NCBI GenBank assembly: GCA_036924085.1
Contig: JAVGWX010000007.1
Span: 71,563,948-71,627,947, forward strand
Direction of reading: 5' to 3'
Length of the DNA: 64,000 bases
Origin: Ariolimax columbianus
Taxonomy: Eukaryota > Mollusca > Gastropoda > Stylommatophora > Arionidae
Positions 1 through 11,721 of this stretch are shown here, piece after piece (the first letter of the stretch is position 1; each line of letters begins with the position of its first letter). A model generated the notes under the pieces. It did no database searches. It was given only the letters and a program-made list of their open reading frames with translations, and was not told where the DNA came from. A program made the translations under genes and the position numbers.

Positions 1-556
1 TCTTGTTCACAATCTCCTCCCCTTTTTATAAGCTCATGTGCTTTCTCAGTACACAATGACATGGTAGCCACTGGTGTCATTCGCTTTCTGCCAGCTATAT
101 TGCTTATTCTATTCCTCAGGTGTGGGAGTTGTGACCGTTGAGAGCTTGCAGCACAGAGAGTGCAGTGCATCTGTGAAGATGACATCCGGCTGGCAGTCAA
201 AATTGTTGTTATAGATCAAATTTGCAGCTTGTTTAAGTGCTTGAATCCCAACTTAATAGTTAGAGCAGAATTTACCAGAGGGAATACTTATTGAGATATG
301 AGACATGGATACCAGCCCCTCTATTCTTAAAAGCATATGTTGCTGATAAATCTATGTAAGAATGTATTGATGATTGTTTTCAGTAAATTTCTTAGATCAT
401 ACTCAGTTGAGCAGTATGTTTTTGCAGATAATTATACTTATATCCAGTTGTGAGACCACCAATTGGTGTAGTTGTATAAGTAAAATGTCATATTCCAAAT
501 GAGATAGCTAATACTAAAGCTGCATGACCTTTTAAAAAAACAAAGACCCTGCTTAC
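1..556. other. ACBD3 intron 3' of the Q-rich exon; no gene seen
   Basis: AT-rich unique-looking sequence. I found no further exon with ACBD3 similarity and no recognisable transposon. Confidence 0.6.
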
Positions 557-644
557 CATGTCTTTATTGTTTGGGTATTGTTGTTCTGCATACTGCTTGA
601 ACTGTGTCTGGGTCTGCTGGTTGAGAGCAGCTCTGATCTGTATC
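557..644 (-). CDS. ACBD3: ACBD3 exon: glutamine-rich segment
   Basis: The 88-nt exon completes the split Glu codon and reads IQIRAALNQQTQTQFKQYAE, then QQYPNNKDM. Human ACBD3 reads [20 protein letters not shown] then QQYPGNYEQQ, a near one-to-one match. The acceptor is ttatcag and the donor gtaagc, leaving phase 0 at the 3' end. In vertebrates the segment lies between the coiled coil and the GOLD domain. The next exons are at lower coordinates outside the window. Confidence 0.92.
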
Positions 645-1177
645 CTGATAACAAAGTATTAGGGATGTAAATCCTTACTGTAAAAAATTATTGATAGTCA
701 TCATCACAAGTAATGATAGATAACTGAATATATAAATATAAACTGAGGTACCTGGCCAGCCTGGGATAATTATGGAAGACGTTAAATGTTTAAACCATTT
801 CCCTCTGTCATTACCCTATTGCACACCCGCCCTATACTCTAGCGCACCAATTTTTTTGCCCCTCCTTTCTTGTCTTCTGAACCTGATTACACCCCCTTCC
901 CCCCATATCTCTTCCCCGTTCCTTTAATCTGCCCATCTCTTTTCTTTTCTTCATACTGTTAATCCCCCCACCCCACACACTGTTCATCTCTTACCCTCCC
1001 TCAACCACCCATCCACCACACTAATCTCTCGTCATCAACCTGCCCATTTCTCCCCTTCAATAATCCAATCAATTTCCAGCCCAGCTCTCCATAGGCAAAG
1101 AATGAGATGACATTTTGATGTCAATGTGATCTTTCTTTATCACAGAAAGACAAAAACAAACATAGAAACAGTCTCAC
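645..1177 (-). other. short ACBD3 intron with a polypyrimidine (plus strand) tract
   Basis: The 533-bp intron separates the coiled-coil and Q-rich exons. Positions about 780-1085 are strongly C/T-rich on the plus strand, so purine-rich in the pre-mRNA. No coding potential is visible. Confidence 0.7.
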
Positions 1178-1294
1178 TCTTGCTCATACTGTTTTTGTTT
1201 CTCTGCCTCCTGAACTTTCAGTGCCAAGTCTTCAACCTCTTTCTTCTTAGCTGCTTCTTCCTCTTCCTTTTTCCTTTTCTCATCTTCCTCTTTC
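1178..1294 (-). CDS. ACBD3: ACBD3 exon: charged coiled-coil region
   Basis: The 117-nt exon starts with one base completing CAG (Gln). It encodes a Lys/Glu-rich helix, KEEDEKRKKEEEEAAKKKEV, followed by LALKVQEAEKQKQYEQ, and ends with GA of a split Glu codon. Vertebrate ACBD3 has a long KEEEERRRREEE coiled coil at this point, ending in EQQKQ. The acceptor tcttgcag follows a weak pyrimidine tract and the donor is gtgaga. The coiled coil is shorter than in vertebrates. Charged repeats are weak evidence of identity alone, but phase and position fit the flanking exons exactly. Confidence 0.88.
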
Positions 1295-1497
1295 CTGCAA
1301 GACAAATTTAAATAAAGCACTTGATCATTCACAAGACATTCACATTTCAATATTTTTTTTTTTTTGCATGCACACACACTAAACCTAAACACTGTTCAGA
1401 CTAAAAAACATGTTTATCCTTACAATAATTAGACCTTCCTTGTTTGCTACAATTCACTAGATCAGTTTGCATTGTTTGTTTTTAACTTGCTCATAGG

Positions 1498-3150
1498 ATT
1501 AAGACTGATAGTAAAAGCTTCTTTTCTTATGTTACAAATAAACAAAGAACGAAAGACAAAGTAGGCGCTCTCATAGATAGCAGAGGAAAAATATTAAGTG
1601 AGAATAAGCAGCTAATCTACTCAATCAGTACTTTGGCACAGTCTACACAAAAGAAGACTGCTCCAAGATTTCCAGAGCCTATAGATATTTTCCAAAGAGA
1701 CATGGACACAGTGAGCTTAAGATCAAACTGAATTACAGAGAAAATGGTTTTTTAAAAATTGGAAGTTAGGAAAGTGAATAAATGTGTAGGTCAAGATGGT
1801 ATTCATAAAAAATTGTTGTTTGAAATTAGAGACCAACTAGCAAAACCATTGGTTATATTATGTTCTCAATCACTTACAAAAGGAATTGTTCCACGGGATT
1901 GGAAAGATTGCATTTAGACAAGTTCAATCTAATCAGAAATAGTCAGAATGGGTTTACTAGATGGAGATCGTGCTTAACAATTCATGGAGGAGATTACCAA
2001 AATGATAGATAAAGGTGAGCCAGTGGAATGTATCTAGATTTTGCCTTTTGGTAGAGTACCTCATCAGATATTATTTAGAAAGTTAAAATCACATGGAATA
2101 GATGAGGAAGTTGCCAAATGGATTGACAATTGATTAACGAGAAGAAGGCAGAGAGTGGGCATAAATAAGTACTCTGAGTGGAGTGAAGTGAAAAGTGGTA
2201 TGCCACAGGGCTCGGTTTTGGGAACAATTTTGTTCTTGATATATATAAATGATTTGGACATTGATATGAGATCCATGATTGCAAAATTTGCTGATGACAC
2301 AGAACTATGCAGTAGTGTCTCATCTAAAGTAGAAGTAGATATATTGAGGTCGGATTTAGATAAAATTCGAGAATGGTCTGTAATCTGGCAAATGGAGTTT
2401 AATGTAGATAAATGTACAGTCATCCACATGGGTAGATCCAATATGGAACATAATTATAGAATGGGAGAGAACAATATTAGAAAGATAGATAAAGAAAGGG
2501 ACCTAGGGTTATAATAGATCATACAGGTAAGGTGAGGGAGCAAGTTCATGTAGCAGTAAAAAAGGCAAATGTTAGGGATGATAAAATGAAATATTAAACA
2601 TAGGAGCAAGGAAGTGATAGTCAAACTGTTTAAAGCATTAGCTAGACCTAGATTGGAGTACTGTGTACAGGTGTGGAGTCCTTATCAGAGAGGGGATATA
2701 AACATGCTGGAAAGAATACAAAAAAGAGCAACAAAGCTGATAGTGGGATTCCAGAATTACAATTATGAAGAAACACTAAAAAAAACCGACCTACAGTGTC
2801 TAGAAGAGAGAAGAATTCGTGGTGACTTAATACAGGTTTATAAGATAATCAGAGGAATGGATAAATTAAACTATAACAAGTGTTTTAAAATACAGCCACT
2901 CACAAAGAACAAGAGGGCACAGCTACAAGTTGACTAAGGAGAGGTTCAGATTAGATATTAGAAAGTATTTTTTTAGTCAGAGAGTGGTGACTGCTTGGAA
3001 TGCATTGCCAAGGGAGGTGGTGGAGCAGGGACAGTTAATGCATTTAAGAATAAATTGGATGCGTATAGCTTGTAGAGCAAGGTGATGTAAATGTAGCTGG
3101 TTGTATATAGACTCTGCAGTCTTCTAAACAAGTATAAAGACGTTAAGTTA
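1498..3150 (+). mobile_element. CR1/Jockey-type non-LTR retrotransposon, copy 1, 5'-truncated and broken
   Basis: Conceptual translation starts with KTDSKSFFSYV-type sequence and continues to VGQDGIHKKLLFEIRDQLAK (the region before the RT fingers). An RT palm follows at 2155-2514, with KSGMPQGSVLGTILFLIYIN and FADDTELC (the Y/FADD catalytic motif). The C-terminal thumb at 2614-2937 has ARPRLEYCVQVWSPYQRGDI and LERIQKRATKLI. The copy ends in the conserved 3' tail near gactctgcagtcttctaaa. Stops and frameshifts (about 1730, 1915 and 2512) mean it is dead. The endonuclease domain is missing, as expected for a 5'-truncated LINE. Relatives with this C-terminus are common in invertebrate genomes; the exact clade is uncertain. 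Confidence 0.88.
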
Positions 3151-3169
3151 ATAAGCTTCATGTCCGAAC

Positions 3170-4275
3170 AGGCCTGCCTCAGCAACTCATTAGTTTTTTT
3201 TTAGATGGAACTCATTATAGTTTTCTATGAAGCCACATCTGTGTGGCCTCAGAACAAGATTACTAAATCTTGTTTGAAGTTAATATATGGAATGAAAAAG
3301 AGTTGTGAAATCCGAGACTGTAAATTAGAGGAAATTAATACAGCTATAAACAATGAATGAGCATGTGCGTGTTCCTCATTTTTCTTTCTCTCTTTTCTCT
3401 AACATACACACATATGCACTTTCTGCATGCACATACACACAAACAAACGCATAAAAGACATCAGAACAAGTAAACATTTTTGTAAACACCACTAGCTATT
3501 TTTTCCGTAACGACATTTCTCATTAAACATGCATGGAGCTCATTTGAATGGCTGCTGACTGTATTCAATTTAAACATTTGATTAAGGAATCCAGTGCCCC
3601 ATGCTCTCTTTTACCACTCTTCCCCAGGCATAAAACGGTTTCTTAAAGAAATAATTGCCAGTCTAAAAGAAGTTTCATTCAAATTTTCACTTTCTTTCTT
3701 CAACTGTCAGTCTGTTCTACTGTCTGCAGGATGCTGGTTAATGGTGTTTCATTCTATGTCATTAAATATGCATCTATAGTTGGATTTGGGGGTATTTGGC
3801 AGCCAGTCAGATACTAACTTTTTGGATCTACATCTACGATGGGAAAAATGAGAAAGAGATTGAGAAACCAGCACAAAACGTTGTACATGCCAGAAACAAA
3901 TAAAGATGGGAAAACCTGCATGTACAAATTATGTGTAACTGTACAAGATGACATGACAACGATATTGACTAGTGAGGCTGGATATAAGATAACAACTTTG
4001 TATGTTTTCCGAGCATATCCTAAATTGCTGCAGGTTACAGAGGTGACAAAAAAGCTGAGATGAGTGAAATAATGAGTTGGATAAAATAGAAAATTTGGCA
4101 TTTTCATTATTAAGTAATGGAGAATGTGAAAATTACAGTCTAGTAAAAAACAAGCACCCAACAATATTGACTTTTCAAAAAATGAAAACGATTTAATGAG
4201 ACAGAGAGGAAGAAGGGAGAGAGAGAAAAGTGGATGTTTTTCTCTCATTGGTTTTGTTTCCTAATGAGGAGTGTG
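3170..4275. other. intronic sequence, no gene recognised
   Basis: AT-rich, with a short open frame at 3839-4063 that resembles nothing I know. Nothing else is supportable. Confidence 0.5.
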
Positions 4276-4447
4276 TTATACTGTATTGTGCACCTTGTGG
4301 CCCAGTGCATCTGACTTCAGCGCCCATTTTAAAATATGGATTCATATTCCATAAAGGTATAAACTTGTCACCGCATAAATTTGAACACATTCAAATTTGG
4401 TTTGTGAGCTGTACCACTAACCATCTAGCTATGCTGACCCCCAAGAG
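4276..4447 (+). repeat. SINE family C-like relic plus a 'gaccccca-agaggtgg' unit
   Basis: The core 'ggcccagtgcatctgacttcag' matches the recurrent family C core (compare 13740 and 61405). Downstream, 4396-4447 resembles 25634-25690, the sequence from which the 25.6-26.6 kb minisatellite starts (caaatttggtttgtgagc versus caagtttggtttgtaagc, then a CCCC-x-AGTGG-like unit). Confidence 0.45.
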
Positions 4448-4865
4448 GTGGATCCTGTTAGAGATCCTGAGAATAAAGATGAACTGACAAAACTTATGGC
4501 TATCTACTGCTTCCTGTAGGGAGGCCATTCATAAAAAATATCCACAAAATTCTTACATCTTTCTACACTCCTCTATCGCCATGTCCACCTCTATTCACTT
4601 TTGATCGACTCCCACCCCTCTTGTAGATGTCCAGTGAACACGGTCTTAATTAAACACATCAGCTTAAATGTCATAATCATCTACCTATCTATCTTCAGTC
4701 TACTTGTGTCGTTAGATGTCATGGGGAGTTGTGACGATTATTTCATATTTTTTTGACAGGCAAAAATCTGCTGGTAACTTGCCAGGTCAATCCCAGTATC
4801 TGTTACCAACCGTTAGGCCACTGGAATACGATCACCTATTATTGGGACTGATGGTAGTAGAACCA

Positions 4866-5485
4866 TACAATAGAGAAAACAATATTAGAAAGATAGATAA
4901 GGAAAGGGACCTAGGGGTTATAATAGATCATACTGGAAAGGTGAGTGAGCAAGTTAAGGTAGCAGTGAAAAAGGCAAATGCAATGTTAGGTATGATAAAA
5001 AGAAATATTAAACATAGGAGCAAGGAAGTGATCGTTAAACTGTATAAAGCTTTAGTTAGACCTAGATTGGAGTACTGTGTACAGGTGTGGAGTCCTTATC
5101 ATAGAGGGGATATAAACATGCTGGAAAGAATACAAAAAAGAGCGACAAAGATGATAGTGGGATTCCAGAATTACAGTTATGAGGAACGACTCAGAAAAAC
5201 CGGCCTACAGTGTCTCGAAGAGAGAAGAATTCATGGTGACTTAATACAGGTTTATAAGATGATCAGAGGAATGGATAAATTAGACTATAACAAGTTTTTT
5301 AAAATTCAGCCACCCACAATAACACAAGGGCATAGCTACAAGCTGACTAAAGAGAGGTCCAGGTTAGATATTAGGAAAAATTATTTTAGTCAGAGAGTGG
5401 TGTCTGCTTGGAATGCATTGCCAGGGGAGGTAGTGGAGGCAGGGATAGTTAATGGATTTAAGAATAAACTGGATGCGCATAGCAC
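4866..5485 (+). mobile_element. CR1/Jockey-type LINE, copy 2: 3' end of RT ORF
   Basis: An uninterrupted frame (4716-5513, with LINE sequence from about 4866) encodes the RT C-terminus: DKERDLGVIIDHTGKVSEQV, VRPRLEYCVQVWSPYHRGDI, LERIQKRATKMIVGFQNYSY, then SRLDIRKNYFSQRVVSAWNA. It is the best preserved of the four copies, but it lacks the RT catalytic motif and the 3' UTR. It joins directly to a SINE at about 5513. Confidence 0.88.
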
Positions 5486-5512
5486 ATATTCTCTGTGGGG
5501 CGAGAATCCCTA

Positions 5513-5767
5513 AAATTATTGAGGAGATTTTTAACTTCAGTATTTTGTTCGGGCAGCAGCCGTTAAGCCTACTATTTTCAATTTCCAACTGCCAAGGAAT
5601 TTTTAACATGCGCGCCACTGCACATGGGTGTGTGATTACACTACTCAGAGATCAGGGAACATTTTTACTGGGTGATCCACGTGAAAAAATCCCGATCCAC
5701 TGTGATTTGAACCCACGACCTCCAGCATGCAAGGTGAAAAACCTTACCTCGAGACCACTGGGTCCCC
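5513..5767 (-). mobile_element. tRNA-derived SINE (family E), copy 1
   Basis: On the minus strand the element begins at about 5767 with a tRNA-like head: a box A-like AGTGGTCTCGAGGTAAGG and a box B GGGTTCAAATC about 35 bases later. The body shows 'gttaaaaattccttggcagttg'. A second copy at 47640-47836 shares head and body in the same orientation. It lies directly downstream of LINE copy 2. Confidence 0.75.
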
Positions 5768-6145
5768 CCAATAATCTACCTAACTACACTAGTTTAGTTC
5801 TATACACACAATACATCATTTGTAGATGTATATAACTCAATTTAATCATCTGAAGCCCTGATTACAAAATAATTTCTTCGCATAAGAGATATTGAGTTTT
5901 CGAAGATTATAAGATCTAGCGAAGTGGACAACATCTGAAGGTTTATTTAGGTTTAGCTAGATAGTAAGTGGCTTTGTTACACTTGATAGATTTGTATGTC
6001 AGTGACAGTTGCTATGTGGTGTGTGAATTGGATATCCAATTTCAACTTAACCTCCACTCTCCAGTGTTCACAGTTGCTACTTAATCCATGCCCCTGCTTC
6101 CTCCCTTTTCCTGTGGACACCTCTGGTAACACAGGTCTACCCCCA

Positions 6146-6555
6146 AAGCTGATAGTGGAATTCCAGTTATGAGGAATGACTCAGAAAAACCGGCCTACAG
6201 TGTCTAGAAAAGAGAAGAATTTGAGGTGACATAATACAGGTTTATAAGATAATCAAAAGAACTGATAAATTAGACTATAGCAAGTTTTTTCCAAAATTCA
6301 ACCACCTGCAAGAACAAGAGGGCATATCTACAAAGTTACTAAAGAAAGGTCCAGATTAGATATTAGGAAATAGTTTTTTAGTCAGAGAGTGGTGAATACT
6401 TGGGAATGCATCGCCATAGGAAGTGGTGGAGGCAGGAACAATTAATGCATTTAAGAATAGATTGCATAGCTTTTAGAGCAAGGAAATGTAAATGAAACTG
6501 GTTGTTTACAGACTCTGCAGTCTTCTAAACCAGCATAACAATGTTAAGTTAAGGA
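6146..6555 (+). mobile_element. CR1/Jockey-type LINE, copy 3: short 3' fragment
   Basis: Nucleotide similarity to copies 1 and 2 starts at 'aaagctgatagtgg' and runs to the 3' tail 'gactctgcagtcttctaaaccagcataacaatgttaagtta'. The C-terminal frame is broken by indels. Confidence 0.85.
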
Positions 6556-6663
6556 TGCTCTCTGCAGATTACTATTTTGTGCTACCTTCTTGATCTCTGA
6601 CCACCAGACACATGCTGCTTATGGCCACCTTCCTGGTTTTCTCCAGATGTTACTTGTCTGGAG

Positions 6664-6870
6664 GAGTGGCTGGCTGAGTGGTTTACATGTCAGTCTTCTC
6701 ACCATAAGGACATGCATTCAAAACCTTGGTAAAGCATAGATTTTTTTCTACAGGAGATGAAATACAAATCTAGTCTATAGAGGTTGTGATGACTGCAAGG
6801 GCAAGCAGTCTTTATTCCTCAGCCCTATAAAACGTCCTGGTGGACTTCAGTAATGGCAATAAATGCCTGA
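6664..6870 (+). mobile_element. tRNA-like SINE relic
   Basis: The head 'ggctggctgagtggtttacatgtcag' resembles a tRNA box A region, and 'gcattcaaaacc' about 35 bases later resembles box B. A non-tRNA body follows. The 3' limit is uncertain. Confidence 0.5.
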
Positions 6871-8332
6871 TGATAGTTTCTCTAGTGGGTTTAAAAATCC
6901 ATTGCATGTCTGGTTTTGATGCTAAATTTATTTCTGAGGGTGTATCCTATCATCTTCACTTCCATAAACTAACTACGGAAATTAAAGAGTTGATATCTTG
7001 ACCTTAGAGGCACCCATAGTCAATACACTGGCAATGAACAGAGGTGAAACTCTGAAATTGATCAACGATCGCCTCTTGAATAAAAACTTTGCAACCAACA
7101 AATCAGCAGAGTACAGATTGCACATTTTTGAAATCATTGGCTGGTCTTCTTCTTCTTCTTCTTCTTCGTACGCTGTCAAACGTCAACCTGTATTTTTTCG
7201 AAAAAAGCAGCGGTCATCCTGAGGCTGTCGACACTGCCATAGATCTTGTCTAGTGTTGACACTGGTGATGGCCACATGTGCTTTCTCTTGTCCTCGTATG
7301 TCGGGCAGTTTTGCAGCAGATGTTCAGCGGTCATTTTCCCGGTACCATAAGTGCATTCATCAGTGCCACCTATCTTCAGTATTTGAATAGGTGGTACCTC
7401 AGTCTGTTGTGGCCTGTTCGGAGTCTGAAGACCACGACCTGCTCTCTTCTGTTCAACTGGTAATAGGCATCATTTTTTGTGTAGCCAGTGTGTTCTGTTT
7501 CCCATTTGGCCATATATCTGGCCTTAATAAGCCTTTTGGACTCTTCATAGGTCACACTAGAATCTGGTTGTGGTAGTCTTACACCTTCTTTTGCCAGTCT
7601 GTCTGCCTCCTCTTTGCCTTGGATGTTACAGTGGGATGGAACCCACTGTACCACTACTCTTTTTGGTGCGGACTGCTGGCATAGTTGACAGAGTACTGCT
7701 CTTAAATCATTGTTCAGTATTTTTCTGGCTTTTTAGTGCTGTGACTACGGCCAGGGCATCTGCAAACAGGACTATCTGGCTTTCATTCCTTTTACCTGTC
7801 ACCATTGCTTCTACTGCAGCCCTCAGTGCCTCTGAAATTGCTTGAGAATTATTATTAATTATTGTTATTTTTCTACCATTTGGTAGGCTCAGGAATACCC
7901 CTGCCCCTCCGTTCTGTGTTATGTTTGTTACAGAACCGTCGGTATATGCATGGGTCTAGTCCATGCTTGGGTAGTTTTTCGTTATGTATCTCAGGGTTAT
8001 GTCTCTTCTTTCTTTTTCCGTCCGGCTGTTCTTTTTTCCAATACCTGGTATATTTTCTACAACCTCCGAAATGATATGCTGCTTCCAGGTAGCTCTCATT
8101 CGGTTTCTCTCGATCTGACTTTTCCATGTCATGTGCCGATCAAATGTGACTCCCATGTAGTTTGGGTTGTCGTTTGGCCGCATATATTTGCCGTTATGAC
8201 TTATTTTGGTGTTCTGGGGTTTATTTGAAAGCGAGAATATCATACATGTTGTTTTTTACTCATTTATTTTGACCAGCCATGAGCTCGCCCACTCCTCCAA
8301 TGATGTTAGGGCCTACTGCATCCGATTGCTTG

Positions 8333-8815
8333 CTATGGTGAGATTTTTTTCAGAGGTCCACATAGCCAGATCGTCTGCAAACATGGAGCTGTGGACTCTT
8401 CTTGGTATATTCTGTGTGATGTTTTTATATACACCAGGAAAAATGTGGGTGACAGTACTCCCCCTTGGGGTACTCCCTGCTCAAGTGTCACCTTTTTGCT
8501 CATCTGCCCTTGTACTTGAACTCTGGCTGTTCTGTTTTCGAGGTAGTGGCTGATCCATCTGTACATTTTCCCACAAACTTCACTTCTTCGTAGCTTGACT
8601 TCAAGTCCCTCTTTCCACACCTTGTCAAATGCCTTCTCTAAATCCACCCAAACTACTGTGTGTTTTTTCTCCTGGTAAGCATCCTCTTTTTCCTGGGCTA
8701 TGAGAGTGATCTGGTCATCAGTGGATCTGTGCTGTCTAAAACCTGCTTGCTGTGGAATTAGTATGTGTTTTTCTTCCAGATGCCACATCAGTCTGGTGTT
8801 TATCATACGCTCCAT
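8333..8815 (-). pseudogene. LINE reverse transcriptase core
   Basis: The 160-codon frame has RT motifs in order: FRQHRSTDDQ, VWVDLEKAFDKVW (first catalytic Asp) and GVPQGGVLSP. The FADD box follows in a neighbouring frame at about 8385 after a frameshift. This separates the catalytic aspartates, so the copy cannot encode an active enzyme. Confidence 0.87.
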
Positions 8816-9169
8816 CAGTTTTCCTACACAGCTCAGTAGACTGATAGGCCTTTATCCATTTGGATCTGTTCTATCTGTTTCTTTCTTTGGTACTGGTATA
8901 AGTACAGCGTCTTTCCATGCCTGTGGTACAATTCCCCTTTTCCAGCTTTGGTTCAGGACTGATAGTAACTTCCTCTTTGGCCCAACCCCATCAGCATTTC
9001 GTTTGTTACCCCATCTTTTCCGGACGATTTCTTTTTCTTTAGAGTTCTCATGGCCTCTTCCATTTCATTCATTGTTAGTTTTGCCATCATGTGCTCCTCT
9101 GGTGCCATATTGATGTTGTCGTGGCTCTTTTGTTCTTCACTAATGTCTGTATGCCTGTCTGTAGGGACA

Positions 9170-10018
9170 TCAATGTGGTTTGCACCTGCATAATGTTCTA
9201 TAAAGGCATTTGCTGCTTTTTTTTCCAGTAAGCATGTTGTCACCCTGCTTGATGGTAATTTGTTTATATGATGGTGTTTCGTCATTCATGGCTCTGACTA
9301 ACTTCCATAGTTTGTTCCCTTCTTTATCTAAATTGAGGCTTTCTGTTTTGTTTTTCCAGCTGTCTCTTGTTATTTGGTTTAGTGTTCTTCTGTATTTCGC
9401 CGTGAAGGCCTTGAGGGCGATATTTGCCTCCATAGATTGTTCTCTCTCTGCCATGTTCCTAGCATTTGAGACTTCATCTTCCGCTTTCTGCAATTCATCA
9501 TTCCAATATGGCTTGTAGTTTTTCCTTGCCCCTCTTGGGATGGTTTCGGTGGCTGCTTGCATTATTGCTTTGCTTAGGCTTTCCACCATAGGTTTCATAT
9601 TGTTATTCCGTGTGTTGATGGTTTCACACAGCCCATCTGTCAGCATTGCAAATCTGTCCCAGTCGGCTCGTTTAAAGTTCCAACGTGGGAGCAGTTTTAT
9701 TTCCTGGGGGCCTACTTCTATATCAATTTCTAGCCTAATTGGCATGTGGTCGCTACCTGCCAATTGGTTGAGCACCTGGCGGTCTATTTTGGGGTGAATA
9801 TCCATCGTGGAAAAGGCCAAGTCTGGAGTAGAGGTGGTATGCCATGTTCTAGAATAGAACCTAGGGCTGTCCTCTGGCCTATTGATAAGATAGAGATTTG
9901 TGTCTATCTCCCAGTCTTCCACTTCATCACCTCTGTTGTCTGTGTCCGAATATCCCCATCTCTCCGAGTGGCTGTTGAAGTCTCCAACTACTAGGTAGCT
10001 CGAGTCCTTGATTTCCAT
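9170..10018 (-). pseudogene. LINE endonuclease C-terminal half and linker to RT
   Basis: This 282-codon frame within the 7.1-10.6 kb LINE encodes the second half of the APE-type endonuclease. YLVVGDFNSHSERWG carries the catalytic Asp-Asn pair and SDHMPIRLEI the catalytic Asp-His of the family. The linker to RT follows. The N-terminal half (QWN and QETH motifs) is in another frame just upstream, so there is a frameshift near 10000. The 3' end runs out of frame near 9200. Confidence 0.85.
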
Positions 10019-10519
10019 ACTCGAGAGCGACAGGTCTTTGTTGGGTGGGCCATACAGGTTGAAGATGCGGATCTTCCTTTCTTGTGTCGACTCCTACAAT
10101 TTCTGCTTGTCCAGTGTAATTGACAGCTACCGCGCTACTTAGTATGCAGTTACGTGTCAGTATCAGAACCCCTCCTTTGTGACCTTCTCTATCAAGACAG
10201 AAGGTCTGGTATCCTCTGATTGAGAATTTGTGGTTGTTGTTGAGGTGCGTTTCTTGGATACATGCCACGTCAATCTTACCTTCATGCAGGTGATGTGTTA
10301 GGGAAAGCTTTTTGTTAATGACTCCCTCCGCATTCCACTGTAGTATTCTGATGGTCTTGGGTTTTTGGTTAATAGTTTTTGCCCCATCAACTTGTGCCTT
10401 GACTCCACAGCACATGGGTGGGTGACCACCAGTAGCATTCGGTGGGCCCCTTCGAGGCGTGGGGTCCGGCACTCTCGCTGTGGGATTCCACAGGATGAGC
10501 ACCACACTTTTTCTGTTAG

Positions 10520-10765
10520 GTTGTACCGTCATTATACAGCGATATACATTGCACTGTTTCGTTAAGCCTGTGGCCCAGTGCATCCGATTTCAACAAGCGC
10601 TTCTGTAGGGATGCCCTCCTTAGCCTTTGACTGTCCCCAGCCTATCTGCAAGGCAGCAGTTGTTTGTGGTCAGAGTTGTCTCTCTTAGGGAAGTTGTCTT
10701 GCAGGACTATCGAGTCTTCACCACTCGAATCTATAGGGTGTGGTGATGATATGATATGATATGAT
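10520..10765 (+). repeat. SINE family C-like relic ending in a TGATA microsatellite
   Basis: The core 'gcctgtggcccagtgcatccgatttcaacaagcgc' matches the family C core. It ends in 'tgatgatatgatatgatatgatg' at 10742-10765. It overlaps the 5' edge of the I-type LINE, so it may be part of that element's junction. Confidence 0.45.
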
Positions 10766-10779
10766 GGACTATGTACTAG

Positions 10780-11074
10780 TTTGTACTATCCCGGAAGAGA
10801 GGCAGTCCAGTGTGTCTGTGTTCCAGGATCGTCACGTCCTGCCAGAAACGTAACATATGCATGTGAGTGAGGTATCTCCTTGCTCCTTTTATTTTCTTGG
10901 CTCCTCTGCAGTGATGGTACGCCTACCATTCCCCGCCACCTGGGAGGTTGTCACAATAGGGATGACTGATAGCAGACAGAGGTAAAGAGCGAGGCAGGAG
11001 TGCATTTAACCAGGGGACAAGCCTGGTCATGGCACGGAGATGTTCGCCTGGTGTGCGGACATATCTCATAATCC
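10780..11074. other. sequence beside the rDNA relic, possibly former spacer
   Basis: No gene or transposon recognised. It adjoins the 28S 3' end in the minus orientation and may be decayed intergenic spacer; that is inference from position only. Confidence 0.35.
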
Positions 11075-11540
11075 AACGCTGAGTCTCAACAGTTCGCAGT
11101 GAGGTGGCTGCTCTACTGCTTACAACACCCCGACCAAGAACTAAATCTTCTACTAGTGGTTTCACACCTCAACGCCGTATGGGGTGAATATCGAGCAGCT
11201 CCCCGCTTTGATCGGCGGGACGGCAGAGACCTCTTTCTGCGGCTCGACCGGGTTGGGCTGAGACGCGAGAGCCAGGTCCCAACCATATCGTTGTCTCCCG
11301 TCGCAGTGGTGCTGAGATTCAGGGCGGGATTCCGGCTTAGAGGCGTTCGGTCGTAATCCCTGAGATGGTAGCCTCGCACCATTGGCTTATCAGCCTAGCA
11401 CGTGGACCAAGTGTCTGAGACCTGCGATTCATGTCGAATTGAGCAGGATTACCGTAGCAACGCCCTGTCATTAGTAGGGTAAAACTGACCTGTCTTCCGT
11501 GGGTTTAATACCAGCGTCCGTTCCCTATTAGACCCAACGA
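11075..11540 (-). pseudogene. 28S rRNA 3' fragment, main piece (rRNA pseudogene)
   Basis: On the minus strand it reads from 'ctaatagggaacg' through 'cagttttaccctactaatga', 'gtaatcctgctcaatt', 'cgcaggt..cagacacttggt', 'ccaatggtgcgaggctaccatct' and 'aacgcctctaagccggaatcccgccc' to the 28S 3' end. Many substitutions in otherwise invariant positions show it is not functional. It is the extreme 3' part of 28S only. Confidence 0.88.
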
Positions 11541-11570
11541 ATCAAGAGAGAGCTATTTGTCAGTCAATGA

Positions 11571-11702
11571 CCAAGTGTCTGAAACCTGCGATTCCTCTCG
11601 GATTGAGCAAGATTACCGTAGCAATGCCCTGTCATTAGTAGGGTAAAACTGACCTATCTTCTGAGGGTCTAATTCCAGCACACGTTCCCTATTAGACCCA
11701 AT
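11571..11702 (-). pseudogene. 28S rRNA fragment, second (duplicated) piece
   Basis: This about 130-bp segment repeats the 28S stretch from 'gggtctaatagggaacg' to 'cgcaggtttcagacacttggt' found in the main piece, about 150 bp away in the same orientation. The two copies differ at several positions. A 30-bp unrelated linker (11541-11570) separates them. Confidence 0.85.
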
Positions 11703-11721
11703 GAAAGTGCTCTCGGCCTGA

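Larger units (their letters stand above)
7147..10590 (-). mobile_element. I-superfamily (Nimb-like) LINE, nearly full length but frameshifted
   Basis: On the minus strand, in order: an N-terminal region and APE endonuclease (10583-9927, with ILQWNAEGVINKKLS, CIQETHL, then after a frameshift VVGDFNSHSERWG and SDHMPIRLEI at 10018-9170). RT follows (9285-8333, with KSSGKDGVTNEML, QQAGFRQHRSTDDQ, WVDLEKAFDKVW, GVPQGGVLSP and a shifted FADDLAMW at about 8385). RNase H comes last (about 7960-7376, with VQWVPSHCNIQGKEEADRLA and FRLRTGHNRLRYHL). The 3' end carries a (GAA)7 tract at 7147-7167, consistent with a LINE tail. Endonuclease plus RT plus C-terminal RNase H is the I-superfamily layout. At least four frameshifts or stops make it inactive. 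I saw no separate ORF1. Confidence 0.9.
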
